Below, piece after piece: positions 1 to 7,689 of a stretch of DNA of 14,931 bases (position 1 is its first letter; each line of letters starts with the position of its first letter). The translations under genes and the position numbers were made by a program. Source of the stretch: Isotricha intestinalis (taxonomy: Eukaryota > Ciliophora > Litostomatea > Vestibuliferida > Isotrichidae); the NCBI GenBank assembly GCA_023807065.1, contig JAJJLU010004315.1:1-14931 (forward strand). The letters run 5' to 3'. The notes beneath the pieces were generated by a model. It saw only the letters and a list, made by a program, of their open reading frames with translations. It searched no databases and was not told the DNA's origin.

Positions 1-122
1 AATGAAAATGATGAAAATAGTTTATTAAAAAATTCAAAAAAAGAAAAAGATAATGATAATCAATATTTAAATAGTTATAAAAATAATGCTAATAGAAATT
101 TAATTATGAAACATTTAAAAAA
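1..122 (+). repeat. Inverted repeat copy A (pairs with 4012-4133)
   Basis: Base by base, position k matches the complement of position 4134-k without a mismatch from 1 to 122. The match stops in an A run: copy A continues with more A residues while the other copy turns to T. Because copy A touches the window edge, the repeat may extend further left. Confidence 0.93.
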
Positions 123-165
123 AAACATAAAAGAAAAAATAAATAATATGAAAAATAAAAAATAA
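1..165 (+). CDS. 3' end of an Asn/Lys-rich low-complexity protein (5' part outside window)
   Basis: The reading frame is open from the first base and ends in TAA at 163-165, giving 54 visible residues. It is rich in Asn, Lys and Glu, with no recognisable domain. The first 40 or so residues are identical to an internal segment of the 1268-residue protein encoded on the opposite strand at 1749-5555, and the DNA is identical there over 122 bp. The last 14 residues are different and very Lys/Asn-rich. It is either the tail of a true paralogue, a truncated duplicate, or an assembly join. There is no functional evidence, so no role is proposed. Confidence 0.5.
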   Translation, partial: NENDENSLLKNSKKEKDNDNQYLNSYKNNANRNLIMKHLKKNIKEKINNMKNKK

Positions 166-303
166 ATATTTTTAAATAAAAATAAAAATAATTCAGAATA
201 ATAAAATTTTTATAAATTATAATAACATTAAAAAAATTTGATTTTTAAATGTAAAAAACGAAAAAAAAACAATTTAAAAAAATTAAAAAACTTTTAATAA
301 ACA

Positions 304-1698
304 ATGGGTTGCTTTTATGGATGTAATAAAAATAAAAATATATCAAAGAATAAAATAGATTTATCAATATTTAATAATGGAATAAATAATTATGAAAAAA
401 TTCCAAATAGTTTAATAGATTATTCTTCAAAAATAGAAAATCGTTTTATTTTTGATGTAAATATGGGAGAAGGAACTTTTGGTTTTTCAATGAAAATAAT
501 AGAAAAACCAACCAAAAAAGAATATTCTCTTAAAATTCTTCCAAAAGATATTTTATTTTCTAATTTAAATGATTTAAGAAATGATTATGAATATAATAGA
601 AAAATTTTAATTGATTCTTGTTATATTAATAGAATATTAAATACTTATGAAAATGAAGATAATTTTTTTATTATAAGAGATTTAGCTCCTTTAACTTTAA
701 AAGTAAAAATTAATAATTCGAAACTTCCTTTTAAAATAAAAGAAGTAAAAAATATTATGTTCCAATTATTAAAATGTGTTAAATATTTACATGTAAATAA
801 TATAATTCATGGTAATATTAAACCAGAAAATATTTTATTATTTGATAAAAATGTTATTAAATTAGAAGATTTTTCTCATTTTTTATATTTTCAAAGAAAT
901 AAATCATTAATCAATTATTATTATATTTCTCCTGAAATAATAGAAAAAATTCCAAATGAAAAATGTGATGAATGGTCATGTGGAATATTAATGTATTATT
1001 TATTATGTGGAAAATATCCATTTAATGGAAATAATATTGATGAAATAAAAAATAATATTTTAAATTATGATTTTGAAGAAGAAAAAGAATTTAAAAATTT
1101 ATCTTCTGAATCTCAAGAACTTATTATTAAATTATTAAATCATAATCCAAAATTTAGAATAAATGCTGAAGATGCTTTATTACATAAGTTTTTTGAAAAA
1201 AATGAAGAATTCTTTTTATTTAAAGAAGATAATAGTAGTAGTGAAAGTGATAATTCTTCTTTTAATAAAGATATTAATTATTTAATGAAAACTTATTTTA
1301 TTTTTATTATTATATTTCATCCTGATAATAATATTGCTGAATTATTTTTAAATTTTATTTTAGGAAATTGTTTTCATGTTGAAAATGAAAAATGGAAAAT
1401 TTTAAAATTTTTAACTGATAATTTAATTAATTATGAAGAAGAAGATATTAAACATATTATTAATTATTTATATCATAATAAAGTTTATTTGCTTGGAGAT
1501 AATTTAAAAATAATATTTAATTATTTTTCAAAGAACAAAAAAGAAAATAAACCAACAATTAAAATAAAATTTATTGTTGATGATTTAAAAATATTAATTG
1601 AAAATATAAATTATAATAGTTTAAAAATTCCGAATAATATGATTGAAACAGAATTAACATTTGAAGAATTTAAATATATAATTAATAATTATTTATAA
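304..1698 (+). CDS. Lipid-anchored protein-kinase-like protein (predicted pseudokinase, CDPK/CaMK-like)
   Basis: 464 residues. The protein starts MGCFYGC, a classical N-myristoylation site at Gly2 with possible palmitoylation at Cys3 and Cys7, so it is probably held at a membrane. The kinase fold spans roughly residues 48-297: Gly-rich loop GEGTFG (55-60), a VAIK-type Lys77 (SLKIL), the catalytic-loop region IIHGNIKPENILL (167-179), DFS (189-191) in place of DFG, SPE (209-211) in place of APE, and DEWSCG (222-227). The HRD motif reads HGN: the catalytic Asp is Asn171 and the Arg is Gly, which normally abolishes phosphotransfer, while Lys77 and Asp189 remain, so nucleotide binding is possible. 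Residues 320-464 sit where CDPKs carry EF-hands, but no DxDxDG loop is visible, so calcium binding looks lost. The start follows an A-rich leader and is the only one that gives the anchor. The gene converges on the next one with a 50-bp gap. Fold assignment is firm; inactivity is inferred. Confidence 0.85.
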   Translation: MGCFYGCNKNKNISKNKIDLSIFNNGINNYEKIPNSLIDYSSKIENRFIFDVNMGEGTFGFSMKIIEKPTKKEYSLKILPKDILFSNLNDLRNDYEYNRKILIDSCYINRILNTYENEDNFFIIRDLAPLTLKVKINNSKLPFKIKEVKNIMFQLLKCVKYLHVNNIIHGNIKPENILLFDKNVIKLEDFSHFLYFQRNKSLINYYYISPEIIEKIPNEKCDEWSCGILMYYLLCGKYPFNGNNIDEIKNNILNYDFEEEKEFKNLSSESQELIIKLLNHNPKFRINAEDALLHKFFEKNEEFFLFKEDNSSSESDNSSFNKDINYLMKTYFIFIIIFHPDNNIAELFLNFILGNCFHVENEKWKILKFLTDNLINYEEEDIKHIINYLYHNKVYLLGDNLKIIFNYFSKNKKENKPTIKIKFIVDDLKILIENINYNSLKIPNNMIETELTFEEFKYIINNYL

Positions 1699-1748
1699 AA
1701 AGAGAATTTTTAAACACAAAGAATAATTAAATAAGAATTAAAAATATA
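1699..1748. other. Short convergent intergenic gap
   Basis: Only 50 bp separate two convergent TAA stops. Both transcripts must terminate and be polyadenylated here or overlap inside each other. The gap is A-rich on the plus strand; I see no specific terminator motif. Confidence 0.6.
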
Positions 1749-4700
1749 TTATATTTCAATTTCATCATTTCCATATAAATAATGTACTTTGTGATTAAGA
1801 ATATCATTCATTGGATTAACAGGCATAATAATATTATAAATCATATTAAATTCTTTTTTATTTCTTTTATTATTATTTATTTCTTTTTCATATGAAAAAA
1901 TTGGATTATTCCTTTTATGTTTAAAATTATTTTTTCTTGAATTATTTTCATAATCAAAATTAATTGTTTTATATTTTGGTTTTTTTTCATTAAAAGAAAA
2001 ATAATGATTTGATTTTTTATTAATTTTTTCTGTTTTTAATTTTGAATTAATTGAATAATAATCATTTCTTATTGAATTTGAATCTGAAAAATTATTTCTT
2101 TCATTTTTTAAAGATGTATTATCATTACCTTTACTATTATTTTTATTTAGACTTTCGTTTATTATATTATTTTTTTTAAAATTTAAAAAATTTGAATATG
2201 CATTTTTTTCACTTGTATAATTAGGAAATTTATTAGAAGTAAAATTTTCATTTAGAAAATTATTTCTTAATTTTATTGGTGAGATACAATTTTCATTATT
2301 TTCTATATCAAAAATACTTTTATATTTCTTTTGTTTATTTGTCGAATAATTCATTGTTAATTTAATATTTTCATTTTTTTTTTCATCTTCTATTTTAGGA
2401 CTTATATTTCTTTCTTTTATTAATTTTTGTAAAGAACTTTCTTTAATTTCTTTTTCATTTTCTGTATTTAGAAATAAATTCCTTATAACCTTTTTTTGCT
2501 CTTCAATTTTTTTTTTTGTTTTATTTTTCTGTTTATCAATCATAATTTGTTGTTTATTTTCTTTTTCAATTTCTTTTAATGGAATTAATAATTCTTTATT
2601 TTTAAATTTTAATAATTCTATTAATTTATTTATTTCCATTTGTTCATCCATATCATCTTCATATTTTTCTTTCTTATTATTTAAATTTCTTATATGATTA
2701 TTTATATTTTTATTATCGGAATATTTATTATTTGAATTTATATTATTTATTAATATTTTATTATATTTATTCTCAGGAGAATTAAATTGATTTATACTTT
2801 TATTATAAATATCATTATTATTTATAATGTTGTTATTATATTTTGAATTATTATTATATAAATCATTATTTTTTTCTTCTTTTAAATCATTATTTATTTT
2901 TTCTTCATCTTCAATTTTTTTATTTAAATTTATTAAATTTTCATTTATTCTGTCATTTGTATTTTCTAAATTATCTGGATTAAGATTATTATTTTTTTTT
3001 TCCCCTTCTATTTCTTTTTTTATTTTTTCTTCATTATAATTTTCATCTTCTAAAATTTTCAAATTATTTCCTTTTAATTTATTATTTGGATTAATTATAT
3101 TATTTTCTTCACTTTCTAATTGATTCTCTTCATAAAAAATATTATTTTTATTATTTGGGGCCTTCAATTTTAATTCTTTTGTTTTATTATTATTTTTATC
3201 TTTATTTTCAGATAAATTATTGTTATTTTTATTCTTTGAATTTTTTTCAGATACATTTATATTTCTTTTTTTTTCTTTTTCATTATTTGAATTCTTTAAA
3301 TCTTTATTTTTATTTATTTTATTTTTATAACTTCCAGTATTTAAATTTGAATTTTTTGACAAATTATTTTTATCATTATCATTATCATTATCAATATCAT
3401 TATTATCATCATTATCGTTATCATTATCATCATTATCATTATCATCATTATCATTATTATCATCATTATCATTATTTTTTTCTTTATTTATTAAATTTTT
3501 TTTATTCATATTATTCTTATAACTTCCATTATTCATATTTAAATTTTGATTATTATTTTTTTTTTCTTTTTTTGAATTTTTTGATAAATTACTTTTATCA
3601 TTAATATTTTCATTATTTTTCAAAATGTTATTTTTATTCATATTATTCTTATAACTTCCATTATTCATATTTAAATTTTGATTATTATGATTTTTTTCTT
3701 TTTTTGAATGTGAGGATAAATTACTTTTATCATTTATATTTTCATTGTTTTTCATATTTTTATTTTTATTCATATTATTCTTATAACTTCCATTATTCAT
3801 ATTTAAATTTTGATTATTATGATTTTTTTCTTTTTTTGAATTTTTTGACAAACTACTTTCATCATTAATATTTTCATTATTTTTTAAATGTTTACTTTTA
3901 TTCATATTATTTTTATAACTTCCATTATTCATATTTAAATTTTGATTATTATGATTTTTTTCTTTTTTTGAATTTGATGATAAATTACTTTTATCATTAA
4001 TATTTTCATTATTTTTTAAATGTTTCATAATTAAATTTCTATTAGCATTATTTTTATAACTATTTAAATATTGATTATCATTATCTTTTTCTTTTTTTGA
4101 ATTTTTTAATAAACTATTTTCATCATTTTCATTATCTTCATTTAAATTATTATTCCTAATATAATTTTTCATATTATCTTTATAACTTCCTTTATTACCG
4201 CATAAATCATTTTTATTTTTAATAATATTTCCTTTACTTAATTTTTTAATTAAGTTTTTTTTTAACGTTTCATTAAATTCATTTTGATTAAATTGTTTAT
4301 TTTTATTTTGTTCCTTATATCCTTTATTAGAATTATTATTATATTTATTTGAAGAATTATTTTTTTTTGAATTTGAAAAAAATTTTGTTGAATCATCAGA
4401 AATTGGATTTTTTAAATTTTCTCTAATAATATCAGAAATACTTGAAGAAAAACTATTTTCAATTCCACTTTTTGCAATATTAGAATTATTAGGATAAGAT
4501 AATTTTTCTAAAATTAATTTTGCTCTTCTATTTTTAAAAAATTCTTCTTTAATATAATTTAAATATTTTTTAGAAGGAATAAAAGTTTTACTTCTATTAT
4601 TTTTTCTTCTTTTAATCAAATATTTATTATTTAAATTATCATTATTTGAAATTATTGAATAATCATTTATATTTACTTTTTTATTATTTAAATTTATTGT

Positions 4701-5555
4701 TTTACTTTTAAAATGTTTTCTTTCATATTTACTAAATTCAATATTTAAATCTTCAATATTTAATTTATTATCATTTTCATATTCAAAAGATTTTTTATGA
4801 CTCATTGATTTATTTATATCATTTCTACTTATTGATAATTCATATTTTTTATAAGGAAAATTATCTTTTATAATTGTTATTATTGATTCTTCATTTTCTT
4901 CTTCTTCTTCATTTTTTAATGAAAGATTTTCAATTTCATCATTTTCAATTTTTATTGAATTTATTTTATTTATTTTTTTTTTGTTCCTTAATAAAATTTT
5001 CTTCATTTCTTCTTCTTCATTTTCTTCTTCATTTTCATTTTTATTTTCATTTTTATTTTCCTTTAAATTATTTTCATTTTCTTCTTTTTCTTTTTTAATA
5101 TTATTTTTACTACTATTATGTCTAATTAAAGCTTTTTGTATAATATTATCTTTTATTTCATCATTAACATAAATATTACTTTTTTTACATGAAAGAGAAG
5201 AAGAATCATTTAAATCTAAATTATTATTTCTTGTATTAAAATTTACATCATCTGCAAATGAAATTAATTTTTTTTTTCTTGAATTTTCTGGATCTATTGT
5301 TTTTAACATTTTAATATTATTTAATGAATCATCATCATCAAAAATATTTTCATATTTTTCTTTTGAAAAAGTCATTTTATTATTTGGATATTTTAATTTC
5401 GATTGTAAAGGAGATAAATTTATTTTTTCTAAAGCTTGTTCTTTATAACTATTTTTCTTTTTATTGCTTCTTTTAATAACATTATTTGATTTAAGAAGTG
5501 AATTAGAAGAATAAACTAATTTTTGATTTGTTTTTTTTTCTGATAAATCCAGCAT
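1749..5555 (-). CDS. Large Asn/Lys/Glu-rich low-complexity protein with 44-residue tandem repeats
   Basis: 1268 residues, mostly Asn, Lys, Glu, Ser and Asp, largely predicted disordered. In order: a basic N-terminus; a KLISFADD stretch at about 96-103 that fits the RVxF-type PP1-docking pattern; an acidic Glu-rich block at about 155-222; a tandem array at about 450-750 with a 44-residue unit (core phrase NLNMNNGSYKNNMNK); an Asn/Asp-only tract at about 695-730 inside that array; a Glu/Lys/Leu/Ile segment at about 965-1035 that looks like a coiled coil; and a less repetitive C-terminus ending YLYGNDEIEI. No catalytic domain, signal peptide or membrane segment is seen. Such proteins often scaffold cytoskeletal or signalling assemblies, but no function can be assigned. 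The uninterrupted frame over 3.8 kb of AT-rich DNA shows it is a real gene. Confidence 0.85.
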   Translation of the reverse strand: MLDLSEKKTNQKLVYSSNSLLKSNNVIKRSNKKKNSYKEQALEKINLSPLQSKLKYPNNKMTFSKEKYENIFDDDDSLNNIKMLKTIDPENSRKKKLISFADDVNFNTRNNNLDLNDSSSLSCKKSNIYVNDEIKDNIIQKALIRHNSSKNNIKKEKEENENNLKENKNENKNENEEENEEEEMKKILLRNKKKINKINSIKIENDEIENLSLKNEEEEENEESIITIIKDNFPYKKYELSISRNDINKSMSHKKSFEYENDNKLNIEDLNIEFSKYERKHFKSKTINLNNKKVNINDYSIISNNDNLNNKYLIKRRKNNRSKTFIPSKKYLNYIKEEFFKNRRAKLILEKLSYPNNSNIAKSGIENSFSSSISDIIRENLKNPISDDSTKFFSNSKKNNSSNKYNNNSNKGYKEQNKNKQFNQNEFNETLKKNLIKKLSKGNIIKNKNDLCGNKGSYKDNMKNYIRNNNLNEDNENDENSLLKNSKKEKDNDNQYLNSYKNNANRNLIMKHLKNNENINDKSNLSSNSKKEKNHNNQNLNMNNGSYKNNMNKSKHLKNNENINDESSLSKNSKKEKNHNNQNLNMNNGSYKNNMNKNKNMKNNENINDKSNLSSHSKKEKNHNNQNLNMNNGSYKNNMNKNNILKNNENINDKSNLSKNSKKEKKNNNQNLNMNNGSYKNNMNKKNLINKEKNNDNDDNNDNDDNDNDDNDNDNDDNNDIDNDNDNDKNNLSKNSNLNTGSYKNKINKNKDLKNSNNEKEKKRNINVSEKNSKNKNNNNLSENKDKNNNKTKELKLKAPNNKNNIFYEENQLESEENNIINPNNKLKGNNLKILEDENYNEEKIKKEIEGEKKNNNLNPDNLENTNDRINENLINLNKKIEDEEKINNDLKEEKNNDLYNNNSKYNNNIINNNDIYNKSINQFNSPENKYNKILINNINSNNKYSDNKNINNHIRNLNNKKEKYEDDMDEQMEINKLIELLKFKNKELLIPLKEIEKENKQQIMIDKQKNKTKKKIEEQKKVIRNLFLNTENEKEIKESSLQKLIKERNISPKIEDEKKNENIKLTMNYSTNKQKKYKSIFDIENNENCISPIKLRNNFLNENFTSNKFPNYTSEKNAYSNFLNFKKNNIINESLNKNNSKGNDNTSLKNERNNFSDSNSIRNDYYSINSKLKTEKINKKSNHYFSFNEKKPKYKTINFDYENNSRKNNFKHKRNNPIFSYEKEINNNKRNKKEFNMIYNIIMPVNPMNDILNHKVHYLYGNDEIEI
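3367..3476 (-). repeat. Imperfect TCATTA/TCATCA simple-sequence tract encoding Asn/Asp
   Basis: About 110 bp of imperfect trinucleotide/hexanucleotide repeat (plus strand ATC, ATT and ATTATC units). On the coding strand it specifies only Asn and Asp with a single Ile. It lies inside the 132-bp array and is prone to slippage, so its length is likely to vary between copies or isolates. Confidence 0.85.
4012..4133 (-). repeat. Inverted repeat copy B (pairs with 1-122)
   Basis: This segment of the large repeat gene is the exact reverse complement of window positions 1-122. On the coding strand it includes the diverged repeat unit with the phrase LNSYKNNANRNLIMKHLK, which occurs only once in this gene, so the identity is with this unit specifically and not with the array in general. 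Confidence 0.93.
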
Positions 5556-5621
5556 TAATATTACTTATAATTAATATAAGTAACATTAAAAAAAAAAAAT
5601 AAAATAAAAATTAAAAAAATA

Positions 5622-6488
5622 TTATTTTTTCCCATTATTTTTTTCACTATTAGAAACTAAACTAGGTAATTCTTTATAAAGATGTTGATTTTTTTCAAAA
5701 TTAACATCATCAGTATAATATCTTCCATTTTTAAAAATAGCAGGAGCAATATGAATTTTTTTATTTAATTTCTTATAATCAATACCATCTAATAAAGAAG
5801 GATAAATAGAACTTACTCTAACAAAAGTAGCATTAAAAGAAATTAAATCTCCTCTTGTAGTATTTAAAATTTCAGTTTTATATTTTTCATAATCAACATC
5901 TAAAAATTGTAAAACTAAATCAGCTTCTTTACTTTTTGATTTTTCATCCATTTTAATATATATAAATACTTTATGTCTTGTAAATATTGATTCACTCATA
6001 TCAATTTTCATTACATATCCTTCCCAATTTATATCTTGAAATAAATATCTCTCTTTACAAAAATTTTCATTTTCATTATTAATACAATTATTTAAAAAAT
6101 CATTCCAATTATCTTTTAAAGGAAATTTTTTTAAAGACATAGAAATAGAGAAAATAAAAACATATAAAAAAATACTAAATAAAAGAAAGAAGAAAATTCC
6201 TAATAATTGTTTTTTAGTAATGATAATTCCAATAGAAAAAATTTGAAAAGTAAAAACTTTATCAGCTAAACTTAAAGTATCATAAAAAGTTCTTATTCCA
6301 ATTCTATTCAAACAATTTGGACAAGAATGAATTGTACTTTGAGTTAAAGGAATAACTAATAAAATTAATAATAGAGAATATAATTTAAATGTAAAAAATA
6401 ATATTAATGATAATAATATTCCAAACCATGATGTTTGTTGTTCTATATTTGTAAATATTCTACTTTGACAATATTGACATATTGCCAT
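5622..6488 (-). CDS. LITAF-like zinc-ribbon membrane protein with a C-terminal beta-rich domain
   Basis: 288 residues from the first in-frame ATG. Residues 4-66 match the LITAF/SIMPLE layout: CxxC (Cys4, Cys7), a hydrophobic stretch at about 22-49, then HSCPNC (Cys56, Cys59) and IG. Such domains bind one zinc ion and sit in endosomal or plasma membranes as a hairpin. A second hydrophobic segment lies at about 95-114. The C-terminal part (about 150-228) contains INWEGYV and RGDLISFNATF, a combination I recall from uncharacterised ciliate proteins with a LITAF domain; no search was run. The frame stays open upstream of this ATG for about 50 codons without another ATG, which suggests the true start lies further 5' (see 6489-6648). 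The gene lies 66 bp upstream of the large repeat gene, on the same strand. Exact role unknown. Confidence 0.78.
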   Translation of the reverse strand: MAICQYCQSRIFTNIEQQTSWFGILLSLILFFTFKLYSLLLILLVIPLTQSTIHSCPNCLNRIGIRTFYDTLSLADKVFTFQIFSIGIIITKKQLLGIFFFLLFSIFLYVFIFSISMSLKKFPLKDNWNDFLNNCINNENENFCKERYLFQDINWEGYVMKIDMSESIFTRHKVFIYIKMDEKSKSKEADLVLQFLDVDYEKYKTEILNTTRGDLISFNATFVRVSSIYPSLLDGIDYKKLNKKIHIAPAIFKNGRYYTDDVNFEKNQHLYKELPSLVSNSEKNNGKK

Positions 6489-6648
6489 TTGTTGTTCTCT
6501 TCCATATTCATTTAATTTTTCTTGAGATTCTAATTTTTCTTCTTCTTCTTCTTCTTCTTTTTCTTTTTTTTTCTTTCCTTTTTCCTTTTTTAATTTCTTT
6601 TCTATTATATAATCATCATTTTTTTTTTTGGTCTTTTATATTACTCAT
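6489..6648 (-). other. Probable missing N-terminal extension of the LITAF-like gene, one base out of frame
   Basis: Directly upstream of the 6488 start the same frame reads a Lys-rich tract and then SQEKLNEYGREQQ into the CxxC. It is open up to a TAA just beyond an 11-base A run (plus-strand T run 6619-6629). An ATG at 6648-6646 opens a frame (MSNIKDQ) that would join this one if the run had ten A residues. An indel in the run, from sequencing or real, is the simplest reading; the alternative is that translation truly starts at 6488. Confidence 0.55.
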
Positions 6649-6819
6649 ATACTTTTTTAAATAAAAATATTTTTTTATTTTTAATTTATTTTTTATTTTT
6701 TCATTCTTTAAACACTTTTTTTTTTAATTAAATATATTTTATTCAGTTATTTATATATTATATATTACATACATTTTTCTATATATTTAATATAATTGAA
6801 TAAAAAATTTTGTAAATGA
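6649..6819. other. AT-only intergenic gap
   Basis: About 170 bp of nearly pure A/T between the CAP gene stop and the LITAF-like gene 5' end. It must hold the LITAF-like promoter. No recognisable element is visible. Confidence 0.5.
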
Positions 6820-7575
6820 TTAATTAGCAAAAGAAGAAATAGAAATAAAATTATTTTTATTATCTTCCATAAAATTAACAGCAAAAATAGAATATTCTTT
6901 ATTTAAAATAGCATTTCTTCTTTCTTGATTAAAAGCTTCATCAGTAATTTGAAAAACAATACTTAAAATAGGGTCATGAAAAATTCCAACAGAAAAAAAA
7001 CATTTTTTATATTTTTGTAATAATTCTAATCTTTTATTTAAAACTAATTTTCCTATATTTTCACTAGATAAAATAGAATCTTTACTTTCACTTGTTAATC
7101 TATGATTTTCTAATAAATTTTTATCGTCTACAAATTTAATTTTTAATTCTTCATTCCATTGTAATTCTGGAATTGGTTCTAAATGGTTAAGATACTTTAT
7201 TGTGTCATAAAAAATTTTACTTCCTGTTTTTAATAAAATTTTTTCATTTAATGAATTTGGAATTAAATATTCACTATCTCCTTCTTTAATTATATATTTT
7301 GTTAAATCTTTTAATTTAATTGCATATTCTTTTGGATTTGTTCTTGCTAAATTTATTTCTTTTAACATTTTTATTTGATATGAATTTTCTATTGTTATAT
7401 TTTCTGTTGATTTATTATAATTTAATGAATTCATATCTATATTTTTATTTCTTGATTTATAATCTAATTGAGAATTATTTCTTAATCTTTCATTTGAATC
7501 CGAAATTCCTAATTCATTTATATTTATATATTTTTGTCCTATGTTTTTTGAATTTATACATACACAATTTCCCAT
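6820..7575 (-). CDS. N-myristoylated CAP/SCP-domain protein (GAPR-1-like topology)
   Basis: 251 residues. The start MGNCVC is a strong N-myristoylation signal at Gly2, with Cys4 and Cys6 available for palmitoylation, so the protein is expected on the cytoplasmic face of a membrane; no signal peptide is present. After a disordered Asn/Ser linker (10-65), residues about 68-250 resemble the CAP superfamily (PR-1/SCP): INLARTNPKEYA (74-85), IPELQWNEEL (135-144), His158, SENIG (171-175) and VGIFHD (196-201). The C-terminal strands are diverged and the second conserved His is uncertain (His200 is a candidate). Most CAP proteins are secreted; cytoplasmic, lipid-anchored ones such as mammalian GLIPR2/GAPR-1 bind membranes. 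It could instead be a CAP relative that has lost its ligand site. Domain call good, function open. Confidence 0.75.
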   Translation of the reverse strand: MGNCVCINSKNIGQKYININELGISDSNERLRNNSQLDYKSRNKNIDMNSLNYNKSTENITIENSYQIKMLKEINLARTNPKEYAIKLKDLTKYIIKEGDSEYLIPNSLNEKILLKTGSKIFYDTIKYLNHLEPIPELQWNEELKIKFVDDKNLLENHRLTSESKDSILSSENIGKLVLNKRLELLQKYKKCFFSVGIFHDPILSIVFQITDEAFNQERRNAILNKEYSIFAVNFMEDNKNNFISISSFAN

Positions 7576-7689
7576 TAATTTATTTAGTAATAATTTTTTT
7601 TTTTTAATTTTTTACATTATTATAAATTATTTAAAACACTTAAAATAAAATAATTATATTTCAAATAAAAAATATAAATATATAATTTA

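Larger units (their letters stand above)
3310..4200 (-). repeat. 132-bp coding tandem repeat array
   Basis: The anchor aacttcc (plus strand) recurs at 3521, 3653, 3785 and 3917, exactly 132 bp apart, which is 44 codons, so copy number can change without breaking the frame. Diverged flanking copies carry the anchor or a variant at 3329, 4058 (141 bp on) and 4184 (126 bp on). The central copies are nearly identical; the outer ones are decayed and one is interrupted by the Asn/Asp tract. This is the usual picture of an array expanding from its middle. Confidence 0.9.

Noticed and set aside
3155..3604. Plus-strand open frame rich in Phe/Tyr/His opposite the Asn/Asp tract
   Set aside because: It is the complement of the repeat-rich minus-strand gene; Tyr/His/Phe repeats are what Asn/Asp codons give when read in antisense.
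4874..5172. Two overlapping plus-strand frames rich in Leu/Phe/Ser
   Set aside because: They are antisense to the Glu/Lys-rich block of the large protein, with no independent start context or domain.
7320..7607. Plus-strand hydrophobic frame over the 5' part of the CAP gene
   Set aside because: Phe/Leu/Tyr-rich antisense shadow of a gene with a clear domain.
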